This document shows, piece after piece, positions 59,458 to 64,000 of a DNA stretch of 64,000 bases (position 1 is the stretch's first letter; each line of letters opens with the position of its first letter). The notes below the pieces were generated by a model. The model worked only from the letters and a program-made list of their open reading frames with translations, made no database searches and was not told the DNA's origin. This stretch comes from Paenibacillus aceti. Its GTDB lineage: Bacteria > Bacillota > Bacilli > Paenibacillales > Paenibacillaceae. Position numbers and translations under genes: made by a program. The DNA lies in contig NZ_KZ987724.1 in assembly GCF_003614185.1 (NCBI RefSeq), positions 2,592,199-2,656,198 on the forward strand, read 5' to 3'.

Positions 59458-59799
59458 GAAAGGAATGACAGCACCAGCATCTCCAACTTCCTCGAATTCG
59501 AGCTGGAGGTTGACTACGCCCAAGGGCAATATGAGGTGGATTTCAGTAATCATCACGGCAGGATTCAAGCAGAGATCGAGGATGAACGGGGACAGACGAA
59601 TAGCAAGCTGCAAGGAACCGCGGCGCTTAAGCAGCTTGAAGCGATTCTGCCTAAGTTAGAGGTTGAGAAAACGACCGCTAAGAAGGATGCGATTGCCCGT
59701 ACCATGTCTGCCTTCAAATTAGCCGATAATTATCGAGAATTCGAGCTTGAAATCCGTTTTCCCGACGGGGATAAAATCACCTTCAAATCCAATAAGTAA
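59458..59799 (+). pseudogene. YusW-like protein remnant without its signal peptide
   Basis: The frame is open from just after a TAA at 59455-59457 and reads SNFLEFELEVDYAQGQYEVD, then EDERGQTNSKLQGTAALKQL and a final FELEIRFPDGDKITFKSNK. These are YusW-domain motifs, normally found in secreted lipoproteins. The open frame has no ATG, no ribosome site and no signal peptide; only a GTG at 59536 inside the domain. A 5' truncation is likely. Confidence 0.6.
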
Positions 59800-59811
59800 G
59801 CTATAAACTTA

Positions 59812-59856
59812 AACCCACCGTTAGTAGGCCATCAACCTTCAGCGGTGGGTCTTTAT
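59812..59856. terminator. Terminator between the YusW remnant and the repair gene
   Basis: ACCCACCG (59813-59820) pairs with CGGTGGGT (59843-59850), followed by CTTTATT. A-rich on the other side, so it can serve both strands. Confidence 0.8.
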
Positions 59857-59877
59857 TGACTAAGGTAAGGAGATTAT

Positions 59878-60567
59878 CTAATCAGCTTTGCGTTTCATGC
59901 CGCGAATGATCTGCTTGGTCGCTGGGGCTATCCGATAAGACTCGGTAATTTTCTGCAGGGCCTTATTATAGGTGAAAAGATCGAGCGAGCTATGCTGTAA
60001 GTAGGCCATCGTCGGCTCCGGCAGCTTGATAAAGCAGATGGAGATCGCCCAGGCTACGGCCATTTTGACATAATAGCCCTCATGCCGGATTCCATCGAGA
60101 ATTTGCAGCACCCGATCGATATATTCCTCCAGTACATAGTATTCAAGCAGCATGACCACCCCGAAGCGGAGCTCATATTCCTGGTCAGAATGAAGATAAG
60201 GCTGCAGGAACGTCCACACCTCGTCCAGATGCGATTTCGTTAGCTTTAGTCCGACGCAGAAGCTGTCGCATACCGACCAGTTATTTATTTTGGGCACAAA
60301 CTGCGCTGTGTATTTCAGCATTTCATCGATATCCTTCGCCGCATAGCCGATCACCATCCCTTGGAGCATCGTCTCTTCGAAATAGTCGTCCTCCGTCTCA
60401 GCCAGATAGGCACGCCAATCGGTACGGGTGATCCGCTTCGCGATTTTCCTCAAGGCCGGCAGACGTACCCCGACGATATTATCGATATTCGGAATCAGCT
60501 TCGCATTGAACTTGCGGTAGTCCTCCTCAGCTAATTCGAGAATCTGTTCCTTGATCGTCTTCCCCAT
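59878..60567 (-). CDS. DNA alkylation repair protein (AlkD-like HEAT repeat)
   Basis: 229 residues, nearly all helical. KLIPNIDNIVGVRLPALRKI near residue 23, TMLQGMVIGYAAKDIDEMLK, INNWSVCDSFCVGLKLTKSH with the conserved Trp-Asp region, and YYVKMAVAWAISICFIKLPE are AlkD family features. It removes bulky alkyl bases without base flipping. Fits with the alkylation-repair pair 1 kb away, though it is transcribed separately. Confidence 0.87.
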   Translation of the reverse strand: MGKTIKEQILELAEEDYRKFNAKLIPNIDNIVGVRLPALRKIAKRITRTDWRAYLAETEDDYFEETMLQGMVIGYAAKDIDEMLKYTAQFVPKINNWSVCDSFCVGLKLTKSHLDEVWTFLQPYLHSDQEYELRFGVVMLLEYYVLEEYIDRVLQILDGIRHEGYYVKMAVAWAISICFIKLPEPTMAYLQHSSLDLFTYNKALQKITESYRIAPATKQIIRGMKRKAD

Positions 60568-60596
60568 TATGTATCCTCCATTCTATATACAAAGAA

Positions 60597-60652
60597 AAAA
60601 GCCCAACGGCTCTTGTGCATCTCACAAATTACCGCCAGGCTCCCTTCCATGA
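60597..60652 (-). terminator. Terminator of the Gfo/Idh gene
   Basis: Minus strand AGCC..GGCGG and CCGTTGGGCT with a mismatched middle, followed by TTTTTT. Imperfect stem but a strong U-run. Confidence 0.6.
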
Positions 60653-60662
60653 TATATATCGA

Positions 60663-61742
60663 TTACTTATTAGCAGGCTCGTAAACGTCGAAATCCTTGA
60701 CTACTTCATTCGTCTCTGCTGCCTTGAATATAGCCTCGATCAGATTCAATACACGCAATACTTCTCTATTCTTGACGATCGGCTCTGCTTTGCCTTCAAG
60801 CACATCCGCGAAGTTATCGTAGAAGCTGCTCGGACGGTGATATGGCTCCGGCAAAGTGCCCGTAATCGTCGCTTCTTCGGATGGAGGTGCCATCGTCTTG
60901 GTTAATCCGACACCGGCACGGATTGGTTTAGGCTCTATTTTGCCGACTTCATTATTTCGGGTTACCGTTCTTCCGGTCAAGGACCAGTCTTCAATAATCG
61001 CTGTTCCCTCTGTCCCTTTGACATACCATCTTGGCAAGGTGATGAAATTCGTCGTTCCTACTTCAACACTGGCTGTAACGCCATTCTCGAATTGCAGCAC
61101 AGCTTCGAAGCCGTCATCGACCTCATCGCCGAGAATAAAGCTAAGCCGACTCTTGACGCTAGTAATCTTGCTGTCGATCATATCTACCATTTGGTCGAGC
61201 AGATGAACGCCCCAGTCGAGCAGCATGCCGCCGCCATATTTCTTAATATGACGCCAGTCGCCCGGAATCCCGTTCGCGCCATGCACTCTGGATTCAATTT
61301 GGAACAGGTCGCCGATCGTTCTTTCATTATACATTTGCTTGATGATCAAGTAGTCCTCATCCCAGCGGCGGTTCTGGTGCACCATGAACACCTTGCCCGC
61401 TTCATCTGCGGCAGCGACCATCTCTTCGAAATCACTAGTAGACATCGTAACAGGCTTCTCGCAAATGACATGCTTGCCAGCCTTCAAGGCTTGAATAACG
61501 AGCTCTTTGTGCACGTCATTAGGTGTTGCGATCAAGACCACCTCTACCGATGCATCGTTCAACACCGCTTCAAAACTATCATAAGCCGGGAAGCCCGCTT
61601 GTCTCGATACCTCGCGACGCTCCTCCAGCACATCATAAGTACCTTTTACTTCTACTCTTCCATTCTCTGTGATCAGGTGGCCGTGATAGCTGCCCATTCC
61701 CCCATAACCTACGATGACTACGGAATGCTTAGCATGACTCAT
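60663..61742 (-). CDS. Gfo/Idh/MocA family oxidoreductase
   Basis: 359 residues. The Rossmann motif VVIVGYGGMGSYHG (residues 8-21), a cofactor-binding EKPVTMSTSDFEEMV block near 96 and MLLDWGVHLLDQMVDMIDSK in the C-terminal domain define the family. NAD(P)-dependent oxidation of a sugar, inositol or related polyol is expected; no neighbour points to a substrate. GGGAGA precedes the ATG. Confidence 0.9.
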   Translation of the reverse strand: MSHAKHSVVIVGYGGMGSYHGHLITENGRVEVKGTYDVLEERREVSRQAGFPAYDSFEAVLNDASVEVVLIATPNDVHKELVIQALKAGKHVICEKPVTMSTSDFEEMVAAADEAGKVFMVHQNRRWDEDYLIIKQMYNERTIGDLFQIESRVHGANGIPGDWRHIKKYGGGMLLDWGVHLLDQMVDMIDSKITSVKSRLSFILGDEVDDGFEAVLQFENGVTASVEVGTTNFITLPRWYVKGTEGTAIIEDWSLTGRTVTRNNEVGKIEPKPIRAGVGLTKTMAPPSEEATITGTLPEPYHRPSSFYDNFADVLEGKAEPIVKNREVLRVLNLIEAIFKAAETNEVVKDFDVYEPANK

Positions 61743-62088
61743 GATTTTATCTCCCTTCCCTTGTGTAAAACAGTATGATATATTTCATCCCTCAGAGCGA
61801 AGCAATCAAGGGAATTCACTTGATTCACTGCACTGTTCTAGTTTATTTTCTAACAACCCTGTTGTAAATGCAAGCGGATTCAGCGAATTCGACATAATTC
61901 TTACTTTTCAAAATATCACTCTACTCAGGATGATTATTTAAGCTCATTCTATCAGCATTAGCCCCATCTAGCTATTATAAAATTGCGACAAAGTGAGATC
62001 GATCTACGATTCACGTATTCCTTAAAATTCATCTGGGGAATAGGTATCTCTCCATGCTCACCCTAATATATTGTAGGAGAAGGGCGGG
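61743..62088. other. Intergenic region between divergent oxidoreductase and lipase genes
   Basis: 346 AT-rich bases. I see the ribosome sites of both flanking genes but no clear palindrome, terminator or repeat. Promoters for both must lie here. Confidence 0.6.
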
Positions 62089-62898
62089 ATGTATGTGAGA
62101 TCACAAATGGAACTGGAGAAATGGTCGATCTTTCTAGCTGCAATCTGCGGACAAACTTATGAACAATTCTCGAATCCGGATGGTTCCTTCGTGGTTCCCC
62201 CTAATTATTCGGTCAGGGATACCATCGAAGCGAAATCCATCATTAACGAATGGGAGCCCTTCGGGTTCATTTTGGAGTCTGCGAATGATATTATCGTAGC
62301 CTTTCGCGGCACCAGTACGGCAACGAATTGGATCTCCGACATCATCGCCACCCAGAGAAAATTCAAATATGTAAAAGAGAACTGCCTGACGCACCGCGGC
62401 TTCACGGACATTTATTACTCCGCTCGAAGCCGGATCATGTCCACACTGGCCAAGCTGCCTTCTGACAAAACCTTGTTTGTCACGGGACATAGCTTGGGCG
62501 CTGCGCTGGCGACATTATGTGCGATCGATATAGGAGCTAACAGCGAATTTGCTTCACCCTATCTGTTCACATACGGGGGGCCTCGTGTCGGTGACCCTGC
62601 CTTTTCTAAGGCTTTTGCCAAATACGTTCCGAGCAGCCATCGCATCGCCAATGAATTTGACGTTGTAACCCATGCTCCGCCCTCCATCTACAAGCTCCCC
62701 AAAAGCCAGAAAAGATACTACTACAGCCATGTCCCGACCATCTTCACCCTTAACTTCCAAAACGGCTCCTTCGGCGGCAACCATGTGATAAGCAGCTACT
62801 TCGCCGCGCTCTCCAAGCTCCAGCCACAATATGCCCAATTGCTCTGTTCAGCAAATCCGGGATTCTGTCCGGTCGGGGGATCGGAGAAGGATGAGTAG
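62089..62898 (+). CDS. Class 3 lipase family protein
   Basis: 269 residues. The nucleophile elbow VTGHSLGAALATL (serine near residue 135), oxyanion-side VAFRGTSTATNWISD near 69, and downstream YGGPRVGDPAFSKA and FDVVTHAPPS supply the Ser-Asp-His triad region of fungal-type (class 3) lipases. A C-terminal His sits in GGNHVISSYF. No signal peptide, so it may be cytoplasmic or leave the cell by another route. AGGAGAA precedes the ATG. Confidence 0.9.
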   Translation: MYVRSQMELEKWSIFLAAICGQTYEQFSNPDGSFVVPPNYSVRDTIEAKSIINEWEPFGFILESANDIIVAFRGTSTATNWISDIIATQRKFKYVKENCLTHRGFTDIYYSARSRIMSTLAKLPSDKTLFVTGHSLGAALATLCAIDIGANSEFASPYLFTYGGPRVGDPAFSKAFAKYVPSSHRIANEFDVVTHAPPSIYKLPKSQKRYYYSHVPTIFTLNFQNGSFGGNHVISSYFAALSKLQPQYAQLLCSANPGFCPVGGSEKDE

Positions 62899-62952
62899 CT
62901 GTTCCGAGGGTAGGCCAAGGAGGGGGCAAGGCGGCTCCAAGGTGGCTCCAAG

Positions 62953-63144
62953 GAAAATTCCTGCAAATATGCAGGCTTCCCCCCTCAAAACCACCCACTC
63001 AGAGGAAATTCCTGCGAATATGCAGGCTTTTCCTCACTTTTCTTCTGAATCAAGCTGATATTGAGAAAATACCTGCATTATCGCAGGAATTCACTCCCCC
63101 AGGTCGCAATATTGGCAAAATTCCTGCATAATTGCAGGCTGTTG
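62953..63144. repeat. Rep II array, copy 2
   Basis: Four units in the same order and spacing as at 52505-52694: 62953-62979 and 63004-63032 (AATTCCTGCAAATATGCAGG and a one-base variant), 63065-63094 (ACCTGCATTATCGCAGGAAT) and 63114-63144 (AATTCCTGCATAATTGCAGG). No gene lies in 62899-63220. Confidence 0.8.
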
Positions 63145-63220
63145 ATACCCCCCTGAAAAGTCTTCGCTTATTCGAAAGATAAATCTTTGATCCAAGAGTA
63201 ACTGGTACTATATAGCCACT

Positions 63221-64000
63221 TTAACTCCTCCTAAATACGTTACGGTACAAAGTACGCATGACTTTAACAGGGCGCTGACGTTTACTCATAATATCAGTAA
63301 TTGACTGATAAGCTAGATTAAGTCCGGGGTTCATGGTGGCAATGAGCGAGAAGATGGCAAGTGCCCCCAAAGCTAAGGCGACATCTGCAATATGCATATC
63401 AGGATACAAATACTCGCCCCCAAAATAGCTCATCGGGCCTGGACCAAGATAGATGCCTTTGGCGCTAAAGATCATATTAAGCAGGAATGCAGGTATAAAA
63501 GCAGCGATCAGGGCACCTACCGATAAGAAGAATGCTTCATTAAAAATAATTCCATAACATTGTATACGGCTGTAACCAATTGCACGTAATGTGCCAAACT
63601 CCTGCATGCGTTGATAAAGATTCATACGAATAGCAGAGCGCATTCCGATAGCTATAACCATAATTAGGAATATGATAAATAGATTAAACAACCCCTTCAA
63701 TGCCATCGACATCGTCGGGTACAGAAGAGACGCTGACTGCCCTGTTTCAGCATACAGTGCTCCATCTTCCAATGCCGCATTCAACTGTTTGGCAAATTCC
63801 TTACTGTCACTGGAATCGTTAAGATATATTTTTACAATATCGAAATATCCTTTGTCATACTGAAACATCTCACGAGCATCCTTATCCGATGTGAATCCGT
63901 ACCAATTGTCCCAACCTGCTCCGTTGTTATAAATTCCTCCAACCATAAATTCCTCTACACGAATTTCTCCAGCAGGAGTTACTGCATTAAGATTCACTTT
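63221..64000 (-). CDS. ABC transporter permease, FtsX type, N-terminal part beyond window
   Basis: About 260 residues are visible and the frame is open to the right edge. An extracytoplasmic stretch (VGGIYNNGAGWDNWYGFTSD) is followed by three or four spans, including ALKGLFNLFIIFLIMVIAIG, and the FtsX-type motif YQRMQEFGTLRAIGYSRIQC near the fourth fifth of the visible part. This is the C-terminal half of a MacB-like permease. An internal GTG near the edge is not a start. Confidence 0.85.
   Translation of the reverse strand, partial: KVNLNAVTPAGEIRVEEFMVGGIYNNGAGWDNWYGFTSDKDAREMFQYDKGYFDIVKIYLNDSSDSKEFAKQLNAALEDGALYAETGQSASLLYPTMSMALKGLFNLFIIFLIMVIAIGMRSAIRMNLYQRMQEFGTLRAIGYSRIQCYGIIFNEAFFLSVGALIAAFIPAFLLNMIFSAKGIYLGPGPMSYFGGEYLYPDMHIADVALALGALAIFSLIATMNPGLNLAYQSITDIMSKRQRPVKVMRTLYRNVFRRS

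Noticed and set aside
61092-61778. 228-codon plus-strand frame
   Set aside because: Antisense to the Gfo/Idh oxidoreductase gene; no family features.

Overview
The window looks like a chromosomal segment of a Paenibacillus-type Gram-positive soil bacterium. The evidence is strong AGGAGG-type ribosome sites throughout, many small sugar-catabolic operons with LacI, GntR and AraC regulators, a PBSX-like phage tail cluster, AdaA/AdaB alkylation repair, and dispersed palindromic repeats. No rRNA, tRNA or CRISPR array was recognised.

Layout. 1-6859 (minus strand) is a sugar locus: LacI regulator, two ABC sugar permeases, a solute-binding lipoprotein, a BadF-type kinase and a GH4 phospho-glycosidase cut by the left edge. 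7083-9186 holds a histidinol-phosphatase-like PHP protein and a second LacI regulator whose DNA-binding helices almost match the first. 9211-11162 is a group II intron whose reverse transcriptase lacks an endonuclease domain; it sits exactly inside a dispersed repeat (Rep I). 11359-17842 holds a deleted aldo/keto reductase pseudogene and an L-fucose catabolic operon (isomerase, aldolase, FGGY kinase, mutarotase), a small membrane protein and an AraC regulator. 17843-20999 is a TetR-controlled ABC exporter with two perfect palindromic operators. 21121-26029 is an operon related to glucosaminate and keto-deoxy-gluconate breakdown (metallohydrolase, DgaE-type PLP lyase, KDGP aldolase, PfkB kinase, GntR) with twin operator palindromes.

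26609-52430 is the most interesting part: a contractile phage-tail cluster. It has a zinc-type small protein, tail terminator-like protein, sheath, tube, assembly chaperones with a programmed -1 frameshift, tape measure, LysM baseplate protein, XkdQ/R/S/T/U-like baseplate, two very large paralogous fibres, XhlA, a GH25 endolysin and a holin. An ArpU-like activator, an XRE repressor with four operators and an ImmA-type protease stand at its right end. Terminase, portal, capsid and integrase genes are absent, so it most likely makes an R-type tailocin (phage-tail-like bacteriocin) rather than a virus. Between the activator and the tail operon lie two non-phage genes (copper-amine-oxidase-like stalk protein and a DUF4127 protein), flanked by two direct copies of one promoter and leader module carrying 11-bp iterons and a LexA-like box.

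52431-64000 returns to chromosomal genes: two repeat families side by side, an NADPH:FMN-type reductase, a MerR regulator with a textbook 19-bp-spacer promoter driving an aldo/keto reductase, an ECF sigma and zinc-finger anti-sigma pair, an oxalate decarboxylase, AdaA/AdaB, a DUF2871 membrane protein, a YusW-like remnant, an AlkD-like repair protein, a Gfo/Idh oxidoreductase, a class 3 lipase, a second Rep II array and a partial FtsX-type permease at the right edge.
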